From an uncultured Collinsella sp. (lineage in GTDB: Bacteria; Actinomycetota; Coriobacteriia; Coriobacteriales; Coriobacteriaceae): 10,578 bases of DNA. The translations under genes and the position numbers were made by a program. The stretch's first letter is position 1; each line of letters opens with the position of its first letter. Of this stretch, positions 1 through 6,883 are shown piece after piece. The notes under the pieces are model-generated. The model saw only the letters and a list, made by a program, of their open reading frames with translations, ran no database searches and was not told where the DNA came from. The stretch covers positions 1 through 10,578 of the forward strand of contig USHZ01000061.1 in the NCBI GenBank assembly GCA_900554595.1, read 5' to 3'.

Positions 1-678
1 GGTGGTGTCGGTGTCGTCGCCCAGGTTGACGGCGGCAAGCACGCATTCTTCGTAGCTGTTGGTGTTCACAAAGCACCAAGCGGCTGCCTTAAGCGTGTCA
101 CGCACGAAGCCGCCGGACCTAATTTCGTGCTCGGGCACGTCTTTCAGCTGGAGCACCCATGAGGGAAGTGCGCCGTTCATCACGCTCCTCATCAGCTCGA
201 CAAATATGATGCATGCGTCGGTCGACGTTCTGTGGGCGTGCGTAATTGCGGAGACCTTGCTGACCTCTTCGTCTGTCACATCGGTGAACGCCAGGGGCGC
301 GATGCGCATGAGCGATCCGTTGCCGTTGTCGCGCTCGCCGGAGCCTCCTTTGCCGGTGTGCAAGGCGCGGGCGGTTGTGCCGCCATAATCGAAAACGCCG
401 TCAATCGTATACTCGCCACGGGCAATCCAGCTGACGAACTTGTCGCGCATGTCCGCGGTGTCGATATGACCGAGCTCCCTAATCGAGTCGCAGGTAGCAA
501 GCGTCATGGACGTGTCATCGCTCCAGGTGCCGGCGGGCTGCCCGTGCGTGCCGTAGCCGATCATGTCGGTACATTCGAACGTGCCGCGGGGCCTGAACTC
601 GTAGGGAACGCCCAGCGCGTCGCCGACGGCAAGTCCGTAGATACAGTCGCGCAGCGTTGTTTTCGGTCTGTCTGTCAT
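1..678 (-). CDS. ADP-ribosylglycohydrolase family protein (3' end cut by window edge)
   Basis: Read on the minus strand from an ATG at 678-676, this frame stays open for 226 codons to the window edge, so the C-terminus is missing. The family (DraG/ARH-like, ADP_ribosyl_GH) removes ADP-ribose from proteins or small molecules using a two-metal site. Visible motifs are GLAVGDALGVPYEF (residues 15-28), the metal-binding WSDDTSMTLA (52-61, acidic pair D54-D55), DNGNGSLMRIAPLA (117-130), and NLGDDTDT (218-225), the second acidic metal-site motif. The last is usually GGDTDT; here one Gly is Asp. A GAGGAG ribosome site lies about 6 bases before the ATG. The gene is 63 bp downstream of the DUF1016 nuclease gene on the same strand, with no obvious terminator between, so co-transcription is likely. 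No partner ADP-ribosyltransferase is seen, so the substrate is unknown. The family call is firm; the specific role is not. Confidence 0.93.
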   Translation of the reverse strand, partial: MTDRPKTTLRDCIYGLAVGDALGVPYEFRPRGTFECTDMIGYGTHGQPAGTWSDDTSMTLATCDSIRELGHIDTADMRDKFVSWIARGEYTIDGVFDYGGTTARALHTGKGGSGERDNGNGSLMRIAPLAFTDVTDEEVSKVSAITHAHRTSTDACIIFVELMRSVMNGALPSWVLQLKDVPEHEIRSGGFVRDTLKAAAWCFVNTNSYEECVLAAVNLGDDTDTT

Positions 679-741
679 GGAGCGCTCCTCTTATGTCGGG
701 GGATATGAAGCGCCGTCGGGGGTATCGGCCGCAACGTGCTG

Positions 742-1791
742 CTACCCTTGCGCTTCGCCATTAGTCGCTTCGTTGATGGCGCGGTACTCGGCACTCAGTT
801 CGCGCGCCAGCTCTTCCTTACTTGGAAGATACGGCAGGTATTTGGCGGCAAACACTTGGTCGTTGTCTTCGGGCAGCGTGTACTCGACAATCGAGTCGCT
901 TTTGTCCGCGCAGAGCGCGACGCCTATGGGCGGATTGTCGCCTTCGTTCATGAGCTCGCGCGTGTAGTAGTTCACATACATTTGCATCTGGCCCAGGTCC
1001 TGATGCGTAAGGTCATCGGTCTTAAGGTCGATGAGCACGAAGCAGCGCATCAGATAGTTGTAAAACACAAGGTCTATATAGAAATGGCGTCCATCAAAGG
1101 TAATGTGCTTCTGACGCGCCTCGAAAGCGAAGCCGCGGCCAAGTTCCAACAGAAACCTCTGAAGATGCGTGATGAGCGCTTGCTCTAGATCGCTCTCGCG
1201 AAACGCAACGTCGTCCGAGAAGCCTAAAAATTCCAGCACATATGGGTCGCGGATGATGTCCTCGGGGCGACGAGCCGTCGCGCTCTTTTGGATTTCCTGA
1301 GCGACGGCCTCTTTGTCCTTGCTGACAAGAAGGCGCTCGCGGAACATGGTATTGATTTGGCGTTCGAGTTGGCGCGTGCTCCAGCGAGAGTCGGCGCATT
1401 CGTTCATGTACCAGGTGCGAGCTTCGGGGTCAGGAATGCGTATTAACCTGCGATAATGTGTCCAACTCAATTCGGGGCGCAGTGAGTCCCGAATTGGAAA
1501 TGCAAGATAGAACTGACGCATTTTACGCAGCTCTCTTGCTTCAAAACCTTTACCAAAATCCTTGGTAAGTCTGATTGCGAGGGCCTTGAGCAGCGCCTCT
1601 CCATACTTGGCGCGCTCCTCTCCGCCCTGTTCATCAACAATGCTCTTGCCGATTTCCCAATACGCCTCAACCATCGCAAAGTTAACGGCGGTATAGGCCT
1701 TGTCGCGAGCGGCGTTGAGAATCGAGGAAACCTGCTTGTAAAAAACTTCTGGCACGATTGCCGATTCTCCACGGTTTACCAGTTCGCCCAT
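742..1791 (-). CDS. DUF1016 / YhcG-type PDDEXK nuclease domain protein
   Basis: This 349-residue protein has the two-part architecture of the DUF1016 (YhcG) family. The N-terminal half is helical and likely DNA-binding (about residues 15-160, with WEIGKSIVDEQ and RELRKMRQFYLAFP). The C-terminal half is a PDDEXK nuclease-like domain (about 185-340). The likely catalytic core is visible: E224 in GFAFEARQ, D240 in FYIDLVFY, and D255-L-K257 in VLIDLKT, followed by the family signature THQDLGQMQMYVNYY. The family usually has E-L-K or D-L-K at this last site, so it looks intact. A GTG at 1794 directly precedes the ATG at 1791; I chose the ATG because a GTGGGG stretch lies 8 bases before it. A TAAACT sequence at 1844-1839 (minus strand) could be the -10 box. 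Family members occur near restriction systems and in mobile regions, but no such system is in this window, and the biological role is unknown. Confidence 0.92.
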   Translation of the reverse strand: MGELVNRGESAIVPEVFYKQVSSILNAARDKAYTAVNFAMVEAYWEIGKSIVDEQGGEERAKYGEALLKALAIRLTKDFGKGFEARELRKMRQFYLAFPIRDSLRPELSWTHYRRLIRIPDPEARTWYMNECADSRWSTRQLERQINTMFRERLLVSKDKEAVAQEIQKSATARRPEDIIRDPYVLEFLGFSDDVAFRESDLEQALITHLQRFLLELGRGFAFEARQKHITFDGRHFYIDLVFYNYLMRCFVLIDLKTDDLTHQDLGQMQMYVNYYTRELMNEGDNPPIGVALCADKSDSIVEYTLPEDNDQVFAAKYLPYLPSKEELARELSAEYRAINEATNGEAQG

Positions 1792-1884
1792 CACTGTCGC
1801 CCCACTTTCCTCTTGTGGAATGCATCTTTATCGCATTTAGTTTAAAGCCTCGCGCGGACACGAATTGCTGTGCTGTCTGGCACC

Positions 1885-1914
1885 TTCGCATGGGAGCCTT
1901 GCGGTGACTAAAAT
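1885..1914 (+). promoter_or_regulatory. Putative promoter for the PH-like gene
   Basis: TTCGCA (1885-1890) and TAAAAT (1909-1914) are separated by 18 bases and match the vegetative -35/-10 consensus at 4 and 5 of 6 positions. Transcription would start near 1921, giving a leader of about 40 bases before the ATG at 1960. The same gap must also carry the divergent promoter of the nuclease gene. This is a prediction from sequence only. Confidence 0.4.
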
Positions 1915-1959
1915 GTGGCCATAGAGGCAGTTTTAGCGAACCCCGCGGGAGTGACACGC

Positions 1960-2229
1960 ATGGATAACAACACTTTGCTGTTCCAGGACAAAGGTTCGGG
2001 TAGGTTTAAAGACGTTAAGATCTACCCCAACCGTATTGAGGTGCTCAAGAAGGGCACTTTCGGCGGCAAGCACACCGAGATTGTCTATCTTAAGGACATC
2101 ACGGGGGTCAACAGGATCAAGGGCCGCGACGTTTTCCTGCGTAACAGGCTGTTGACTGCTTGTGTCTTTAGCCTGAGCAGCCGTGCGAAGGCCAAGGAAT
2201 TTGTGAACGCGCTGAACATGGTGATGTAG
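1960..2229 (+). CDS. Small PH-domain-like protein
   Basis: The protein has 89 residues with no signal peptide or membrane segment, so it is probably cytoplasmic. The pattern of alternating strands (GSGRFKDVKIYPNRIEVL, then HTEIVYLKDITGVN, then a closing helix with KAKEFVNALNMV) is that of the short bacterial PH-like or DUF4429-like domains, which consist of a beta-barrel capped by one helix. Function in this family is generally unknown. I chose the ATG at 1960 rather than the in-frame GTG at 1915 because a GGGAG ribosome site lies about 9 bases before the ATG and because the 15 extra residues look non-structural. The gene stands alone on the plus strand, divergent from the nuclease gene and convergent with the phospholipase gene. 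That it is a real gene is likely; the domain name is a moderate-confidence fold guess. Confidence 0.72.
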   Translation: MDNNTLLFQDKGSGRFKDVKIYPNRIEVLKKGTFGGKHTEIVYLKDITGVNRIKGRDVFLRNRLLTACVFSLSSRAKAKEFVNALNMVM

Positions 2230-2254
2230 CCTATGGCGGCGTTCGGGCCACGGT

Positions 2255-2295
2255 AAAAATCGGGGGCGCAGAACGGTATCCTGCGCCCCCCCGAT
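2255..2295 (-). terminator. Intrinsic terminator of the phospholipase gene
   Basis: Arm 2259-2271 (ATCGGGGGCGCAG) pairs with 2281-2295 (CTGCGC, a C-run, then GAT), leaving two unpaired C residues in the C-run. The loop is 2272-2280. On the minus strand the stem is followed by a T-run (complement of AAAAA at 2255-2259), and the stop codon of the phospholipase gene is about 30 bases upstream. On the plus strand no T-run follows, so any termination of the PH-like gene here would be weaker. Confidence 0.75.
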
Positions 2296-2325
2296 TGAGT
2301 CGATGTATCCAAACGGTCGGCTTGC

Positions 2326-4797
2326 CTATTCGCTGGCGCCTTCGCTGTCTTCGCGGTCATTGGCAAGCATTGCCGCGCCAGCGACCGTTGTCGCCACGGC
2401 GGCAGCGGCGAGCCCGGCGGCGATACCAGAGCCGTCGCCCGTGTCGGCGAGTTTTCTGGCCGAGCTTTTGCCCTTGTTGCCGCCGCCGTTCTTGTCGGCG
2501 CCGTCTGCGTTGGCACCAGTTCCGGTGCCGGCGCCGCCTGCACCGGAACCGGCCGCTACGGTAAAGCTTGCGGCTCCGTCACTGGCGAGCGTGTAGTTTT
2601 GCGCCGCGTCGCCCAATAGGCCTTTCGCACGCACCCAATACGTCCCCGCGGCAAATGCCTCATCCTCGGCCATTGCCGCGCCCGGAGCGCCGTTTGCATC
2701 GCGCATAAACTCGAGCTGGGCGATGCAGGCATCGCCTTCGAGCTTGCCCTCGAGCGGCGCCGCGATCTTTGCGCGCACGTCCTCGCCGGCCTTAAGGCCT
2801 TCGAGCCCCTCAAAGTGGGGTGTCAGTGCGCGTGGATCGATATCGATGGGCACGGAGCCCCGCAGCTCCGTAACGGTCTCGTTGCCCAAGGCGTCGACAT
2901 CCACATATTCGATGGCAAACGCATGGCCCGAAGCCGCCACGTTGAGTACGTTGCTGCTGTCGACGAGGCGGAAATGACCCTCGCCAACGGTCTTGCCGTC
3001 CTGGAGCGAGGCGTCGCTCAGCGAGTCGCCATATGTCATGTGCATGCGGACTGGGAGGTAGCACGAAGCTGTCTGCTTGTGCTGCGTATCGTAATTGCGC
3101 TGGTAGATGCTTCGGGCCAGTGCCGCATCAACAAAGTCGGACGCAATGATGCCAATGTGCTTACGGCAGTTCTCTTTTGTGCCCTCAACTCCGGTATTGT
3201 TTATATACGAGCTCTTGTACAGGTGCTCGTCGACCACTCGCGCCGCGGTAAAAGGGTTGTTTTGCGTGCAGCTAGTGTAGTTGATAAACCAACAGCGCTC
3301 CGTTGCCTGCACCGTTGTCCCGTCCGCGGCAGTGATATCTACGGGACTGCGCTTGAGATCGGGCGCTGCCTCCAGGGCCATATCGACCCAGTCGATCTTA
3401 CTGGATCCCGTGCAGTCGTAATGGTCTTGGGCATATACCTTGGTGCAATAGGGCTCTTTGGCACCCGCATTGCCCGCAGCCTCAAAGCCTCGCGCGTCTT
3501 GGACGAGGCACATGGACTTTCCGGAATGCGCCTTGATTTTGTCGTCCCATTCAGTGAGGTCGAGGCCCCACGTGTGGCCGTCTACGCTGTCGCCGGCGAG
3601 TTTAAATCGACGCAGCAGGACGATCTTTCCGCGCACCTCGTTCAGTGTGGGGACATGGCTCGACGTATAGAACAGATCGGAGTTATTGCCCATAACATTG
3701 GCGAAAGCCGTCGTAACGCTTTCGTCGGTAGCCTCGTCGTTGCCTCGTGACACCAGCATGATGAGCGCTTCTGACGGGTTTTCGTTCAAAAATGTTTTGA
3801 AGTAACCGATGACATCGGAGAGATGTATAAAGCCCCCGTCTTTTTTGAGCAGGTAGCATATTCCATGGTCGATGCCGGGGTCGCCTTTATCGTTGTTCTT
3901 TCCAAGTCGGATATCAAAATAGCGAATGCCTTCGAGCAACTGCGTGGGGATGTAATCCTGCTGGCATTTTGCAAGCGAGGTTTGGGGCTCGGTGTCGTTG
4001 TCGACGCTGCAGGTGCTCGAATCATGCGTGCCCGGGATGCTCAGCTCGTCGAGGTACTTGCTGCCATCGACGTGGCTCATCCAACATGGCCCATCGACGT
4101 AGCTGCTGTACGTGATCCAGTCGAGGCTGCTAACCGTGGCATCGTTCTTTTTCATGTCGTAACCGATAAGTTCGAGCTCCCACGGAATGCTCTTACTCTT
4201 ATGGCAGATCTTATTGTTGTCCTGGTCTTTGCCGTCCTTTTCTATGGCCAGGTACTTAATGTCTTTTTTCTCGGTTTCTTTCTCGACCGTGCGGTCTCGG
4301 ATGATGTAGGTTCCGTTTGACTGGCGGACGAACGCAAAAGAGCGGCTGGCCTTGCCGTCATGCTCGCCACTCCATACGTGGATAACCTTTCCATCTTTGT
4401 CCGAGTCGCCATCGACCGACCAAATGCTGTAGCCCGTCTTCTTGTGCTCTTCGAAATTGAGCAGGGTGCGGATGGCATACCAATTTGTATTTTCTGTATC
4501 GGTCGCTACGTGCTCAAGGATGAGCTTGCTGGACGTGCCGTCATTAAACAGGTGGCAGACGTTGCCGATGACGTTGCCGTCTTCGTTGACGCTTGCGGTG
4601 CGAAAATAGCCCGCGGGGCGAAGGCGAATGACGAACTTGTCGAGGTTGGCCGCCGGTGTGGGCGTGTCTTCTGCAAATGCCGCTCGCAGGGGAATACCCA
4701 GCGTCGCGGTTTCGGGCAGGCTTGCAAGCGGCGACAACGCCGCGAGTCCTAGGCCCAACGTAAACGCTCGGCGACTGATGGCGTGGTGTTCGGTCAT
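2326..4797 (-). CDS. Secreted phosphatidylinositol-specific phospholipase C with LAxTG-like wall anchor
   Basis: This 823-residue surface enzyme is predicted to cleave phosphatidylinositol or GPI-type lipids outside the cell. It begins with a twin-arginine signal (SRRAFTLG, R9-R10; hydrophobic to about 27; likely cleavage after A42 in AAFA). Residues about 50-215 resemble a ricin-type beta-trefoil (KVIHVWSGEHDGK, GTYIIRDR, PWELELIG). The PI-PLC domain spans about 235-570. It carries the two catalytic histidines, H258 in SIPGTHDSS and H311 in IDHGICYL, and R297 in FDIRLG; the 53-residue histidine spacing is near that of Bacillus PI-PLC (50). The domain ends with GIIASDFVDAALARSIYQRN. Residues about 585-755 form one or two Ig-like or MBG-like repeats (TYGDSLSDASL). 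A Gly/Ala/Asn-rich linker leads to LADTG (783-787), a hydrophobic segment and a short tail. The ribosome site GGAGGAG is 2 bases before the ATG. The hydrolase call is firm; substrate and anchoring are inferred. Confidence 0.93.
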   Translation of the reverse strand: MTEHHAISRRAFTLGLGLAALSPLASLPETATLGIPLRAAFAEDTPTPAANLDKFVIRLRPAGYFRTASVNEDGNVIGNVCHLFNDGTSSKLILEHVATDTENTNWYAIRTLLNFEEHKKTGYSIWSVDGDSDKDGKVIHVWSGEHDGKASRSFAFVRQSNGTYIIRDRTVEKETEKKDIKYLAIEKDGKDQDNNKICHKSKSIPWELELIGYDMKKNDATVSSLDWITYSSYVDGPCWMSHVDGSKYLDELSIPGTHDSSTCSVDNDTEPQTSLAKCQQDYIPTQLLEGIRYFDIRLGKNNDKGDPGIDHGICYLLKKDGGFIHLSDVIGYFKTFLNENPSEALIMLVSRGNDEATDESVTTAFANVMGNNSDLFYTSSHVPTLNEVRGKIVLLRRFKLAGDSVDGHTWGLDLTEWDDKIKAHSGKSMCLVQDARGFEAAGNAGAKEPYCTKVYAQDHYDCTGSSKIDWVDMALEAAPDLKRSPVDITAADGTTVQATERCWFINYTSCTQNNPFTAARVVDEHLYKSSYINNTGVEGTKENCRKHIGIIASDFVDAALARSIYQRNYDTQHKQTASCYLPVRMHMTYGDSLSDASLQDGKTVGEGHFRLVDSSNVLNVAASGHAFAIEYVDVDALGNETVTELRGSVPIDIDPRALTPHFEGLEGLKAGEDVRAKIAAPLEGKLEGDACIAQLEFMRDANGAPGAAMAEDEAFAAGTYWVRAKGLLGDAAQNYTLASDGAASFTVAAGSGAGGAGTGTGANADGADKNGGGNKGKSSARKLADTGDGSGIAAGLAAAAVATTVAGAAMLANDREDSEGASE

Positions 4798-5103
4798 AGC
4801 TCCTCCATTCGCAGGGTGCGGTTATGCACTCGTTTGAGTCACTATACTGCCCAGATGTTTAAAGGCACCGTCTTAAATTGTGTGCGCGGCGCAATAAATC
4901 GGCGGGCGGACGTGTTGGGGTGTTTGTCGTTTTCGTACTGTTGCCACATTTGGGGTGGTTCCGGCGTCCGGCATCCTCGCGTTCGTTGGCTACCGGCATA
5001 AGAAAGGGAGGGTCGGTTTACCGGCCCTCCCGGGGTACGAAGCGCTGGGGCACCGCCGCTTGTTAGCACTGCGCTCGTGTTTCCCGTTGCGCTCGCCAGT
5101 CGC
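4798..5103. other. Intergenic region between the lipoprotein and phospholipase genes
   Basis: No convincing gene is seen in this 306-base gap. It holds the phospholipase ribosome site (minus strand, at 4800-4808), a possible minus-strand -10 box TATAGT (complement of 4841-4846) without a clear -35 partner, and the terminator of the downstream-most lipoprotein gene at 5001-5031. Short reading frames here lack ribosome sites and plausible protein sequence. Confidence 0.6.
5001..5031 (-). terminator. Intrinsic terminator of first tandem lipoprotein gene
   Basis: GGGAGGGTCGG (5006-5016) pairs over 11 bp with CCGGCCCTCCC (5021-5031), with one G-U pair and a TTTA loop. Read on the minus strand the stem is followed by TTTCTT, a short U-rich tail. 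It lies 72 bases beyond the stop codon of the lipoprotein gene ending at 5104. A closely similar hairpin follows the paralogous gene. Confidence 0.75.
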
Positions 5104-5700
5104 TTAGTGCTTGATCTCGATATCGTCGAGCTTAACGTCCATGGCCTCGGTCTTGGCCTTGGCGATGTCGTCGGCAAACTCCAGGGACTTCATCATGATC
5201 TCGACGGCATCCTTGTGCTCCTCGACGTTGTCGATACGCACGTACACGCTGCCGCCGTCAACGTCGGTGAAGTACTCGGTCGTCACGCCGCCCGAGTGTG
5301 TATAGGAAGCGTTGCGCCAAGTCTTGCCGTTGTACTTGACGGGGTCATTCTCGGTCCACTCAAAGCTGGCATTCCACTTTGCCTCGTAGTCGAACAGCTC
5401 GTCGGCGTTCTTGTCAGAGTCGAAGACAGGGATGAAGCGATCGCTGGCGTGCTCGCTCTCGGTGAACTTAAACTGGGCCCTATCGGCGGTGTCGCCTGCG
5501 ACGTCGGTGATCTCGACGCCCTCGGGGACCTCGACCTTAAACCAAATGAAATCGGTCCTCATATCCACGGCTGGCTTTTCTGCGCCGCCACCGCCACCGC
5601 CACTGCCGGTAGCGCCGCCGCTGCCACCGCAGCCCACCAGGGCAACTGCGGCAAAGAGACTGATGCAGAAGGTGAGAATCGCAAAGGCCTTCTTTTTCAT
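5104..5700 (-). CDS. Putative lipoprotein, tandem paralogue A
   Basis: This is a 198-residue predicted lipoprotein. MKKK is followed by a hydrophobic segment and the lipobox LVGC, with the lipidated cysteine at C24. A Gly-rich linker (about 25-40) leads into a soluble domain of about 150 residues beginning RTDFIWFKVEVPEGVE and including YNGKTWRNASYTHSGG and GGSVYVRIDNVEEHKDAVEIM. The strand-rich pattern with a closing helix resembles small extracytoplasmic domains of the PsbP/DUF1795 type, but I do not recognise a named family. AGGAGG sits 8 bases before the ATG, an arrangement identical to that of the neighbouring paralogue. A possible minus-strand -10 box TACAGT (complement of 5748-5753) lies just upstream. 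A terminator follows at 5001-5031, and another (5838-5872) separates it from the upstream paralogue, so it is probably transcribed alone. Function unknown. Confidence 0.9.
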   Translation of the reverse strand: MKKKAFAILTFCISLFAAVALVGCGGSGGATGSGGGGGGAEKPAVDMRTDFIWFKVEVPEGVEITDVAGDTADRAQFKFTESEHASDRFIPVFDSDKNADELFDYEAKWNASFEWTENDPVKYNGKTWRNASYTHSGGVTTEYFTDVDGGSVYVRIDNVEEHKDAVEIMMKSLEFADDIAKAKTEAMDVKLDDIEIKH

Positions 5701-5772
5701 GGTCGTGTCCTCCTCGATCTGTAACCGCCCATGGATTACCTGCCTTTACTGTACGCGCGGACGGCTCGCTAG

Positions 5773-5800
5773 GGTGGGCCATGTGTCCCATTCTGGGGGC
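5773..5800. repeat. 28-bp repeat, copy A, upstream of lipoprotein gene A
   Basis: This segment (GGTGGGCCATGTGTCCCATT then CTGGGGGC) matches 6739-6766 at 24 of 28 positions. Its core at 5776-5789 is an imperfect palindrome, GGGCCATGTGTCCC. It sits about 20 bases upstream of the possible -10 box of lipoprotein gene A, so it could be an operator, but it may simply be part of the duplicated segment. Confidence 0.55.
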
Positions 5801-5837
5801 CGGATTTGCGCCGACAAGTGGCAATATGCGCGCATGC

Positions 5838-5872
5838 AAAAGAGGGGAGGGCCGATGTTGCCGGCTCTCCCC
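5838..5872 (-). terminator. Intrinsic terminator of second tandem lipoprotein gene
   Basis: GGGGAGGGCCG (5844-5854) pairs with CGGCTCTCCCC (5862-5872) over 11 bp with one G-U pair and a 7-base loop. On the minus strand the stem is followed by TCTTTT. It lies 70 bases past the stop codon of the lipoprotein gene ending at 5943, almost the same distance as in the paralogous copy, and both continue into CGGGGT on the outer side of the stem. Confidence 0.77.
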
Positions 5873-5942
5873 GGGGTGAGGTGCCCGTTGTTTTAATGGG
5901 GCGCATGTGCGCGGGTGCGCGTAGGCGCGTGCGGGTGTCCCG

Positions 5943-6542
5943 TTACTTGATCTCGATGCTCGAAATCTCGACTTCGCGTGCCTCGGAAACTGCCTCTTCC
6001 ATGTCATCGGGGAACTCGATGGAGTTGAGGAGCGCCTCGGCTTCTTTCTTGTGCTGGTCGAAGTCCGAGATGAGGACGTAGACGCTTCCCGGCTCAACGT
6101 CGGTAAAAAGCATGGTTGAGATGCCGCTGTTGTCCTCGTATGTTCCGACGAGCCACGTCCTGCCGTTATACTCGACGGACCCGCCATCCTTCCACTGGAA
6201 CGTATCCCCCTTCTTTTCCGCCTGGTCGGCGTGGGATTCCTCAGCCGTCAGCGCTTTTTTCCAAACGGGGATAAAGCGATCGGCCGAGGCGTTCTCGTCT
6301 TCGGGGAAGGTGAGCTGGACCCTGTCGGCATTTTTGCCGGCAGGGTCGCTTACGCCGACGCCCTCGGGCATCTCGACCTTAAACCAGATGAAGTCGGTCT
6401 TCTTGGCGACGGGGGCCTCTTCCTTGCTCTCGCTCTTGGGGGCGCTGCCGCCGCCCGATGCGCTCCCGCCGCAGCCGACAAGGGCAAACGCGGCAAAGAG
6501 GGCGATGCAGAGGGAAAGGATCGATAGGGTCTTTTTCTTCAT
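5943..6542 (-). CDS. Putative lipoprotein, tandem paralogue B
   Basis: This is a 199-residue predicted lipoprotein: MKKK, a hydrophobic stretch, and lipobox LVGC with C24 as the lipid-bearing cysteine. A Ser/Lys/Glu linker (about 25-47) leads to a domain opening KTDFIWFKVEMPEGVG and continuing with ASADRFIPVW, VEYNGRTWLVGTY and PGSVYVLISDFDQHKKEAEAL. These align along their full length with the neighbouring lipoprotein, so the two arose by tandem duplication. The charge is strongly acidic overall. I chose the ATG at 6542 because a perfect AAGGAGG lies 8 bases upstream and a signal peptide begins at once; an in-frame upstream extension to 6623 would bury the signal peptide. The gene is divergent from the zinc-ribbon gene. 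Function unknown. Confidence 0.9.
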   Translation of the reverse strand: MKKKTLSILSLCIALFAAFALVGCGGSASGGGSAPKSESKEEAPVAKKTDFIWFKVEMPEGVGVSDPAGKNADRVQLTFPEDENASADRFIPVWKKALTAEESHADQAEKKGDTFQWKDGGSVEYNGRTWLVGTYEDNSGISTMLFTDVEPGSVYVLISDFDQHKKEAEALLNSIEFPDDMEEAVSEAREVEISSIEIK

Positions 6543-6738
6543 GATGGTGTCCTCCTTGTCTGTCGGTGACATCACGGCGCCGCGGGTTGTTGGAGCGTTG
6601 TTTGTTTTGGCGGCGGATGTCATTGTGTGCTGTGCGGTGATACCTCCGTTCGTTGTTTGCGGCCGTCGCTCGGCCGTGCCCCAACGGGTTCCTTACTTAT
6701 AGATATGCCCCAGCTTGCGCTGCTGGGGAGTCTCGAAA

Positions 6739-6766
6739 GGTGGGCCATATGTCCCATGTTTGGGGC
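6739..6766. repeat. 28-bp repeat, copy B, upstream of lipoprotein gene B
   Basis: This segment matches 5773-5800 at 24 of 28 positions. Its core GGGCCATATGTCCC (6742-6755) is a 14-bp palindrome apart from one mismatched pair. It overlaps one arm of a perfect 8-bp inverted repeat (6751-6758 with 6775-6782). Both copies lie upstream of a lipoprotein gene in the same orientation, but at different distances from the start codon (about 75 and 200 bases). Confidence 0.55.
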
Positions 6767-6808
6767 ACTGGGCGCATGGGACGGCACGGCTCGGCATCGA
6801 CTTTTTCA

Positions 6809-6820
6809 TGTTGCGCAACA
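6809..6820. promoter_or_regulatory. 12-bp perfect palindrome, candidate operator
   Basis: TGTTGCGCAACA is a perfect 12-bp palindrome located about 65 bases upstream of the zinc-ribbon start codon and roughly 20 bases upstream of the promoter-like TAGACT/TAAACT elements. Perfect palindromes of this length near a promoter are typical of dimeric regulator sites, but no regulator can be named. Confidence 0.35.
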
Positions 6821-6883
6821 GCGCCCTGGGTGGGGGCGTATAGACTTGGCTCTGATAAAAGCTAAACTATGAAAGGTCGAACG

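Larger units (their letters stand above)
6543..6883. other. Divergent intergenic region with repeats and palindromes
   Basis: No gene is seen in these 341 bases. The region should hold promoters for lipoprotein B (minus; a possible -10 TATAAG is the complement of 6696-6701) and for the zinc-ribbon gene (plus; TAAACT at 6863-6868, preceded 16 bases upstream by TAGACT at 6841-6846). It also holds a 7-bp hairpin CCCCAGC/GCTGGGG (6708-6714 with 6722-6728), the 28-bp repeat copy B (6739-6766), an 8-bp inverted repeat GTCCCATG/CATGGGAC (6751-6758 with 6775-6782), and the palindrome at 6809-6820. The promoter calls are weak. Confidence 0.5.

Noticed and set aside
232..708. Plus-strand open frame of 158 codons at the left end
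   Set aside because: It is antisense to the ADP-ribosylglycohydrolase gene, whose conserved motifs run through the whole stretch.
2815..3750. Long plus-strand open frame of 311 codons opposite the phospholipase gene
   Set aside because: It lies fully antisense to a gene with clear domains, has no ribosome site, and its protein shows no recognisable pattern. High GC content produces such shadow frames.
4936..4958. Possible third copy of the 28-bp repeat upstream of the phospholipase gene
   Set aside because: Only a short CCACATTTGGGG-like match is present and the palindromic core is missing, so it could be chance.
5077..5724. Plus-strand open frame of 215 codons opposite lipoprotein gene A
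   Set aside because: It mirrors the lipoprotein coding frame; the lipoprotein has a signal peptide, lipobox, ribosome site and paralogue, while this frame has none of these.
6661..6675. GGCCG/CGGCC hairpin as a terminator
   Set aside because: The stem is only 5 bp with no T-run on either strand.
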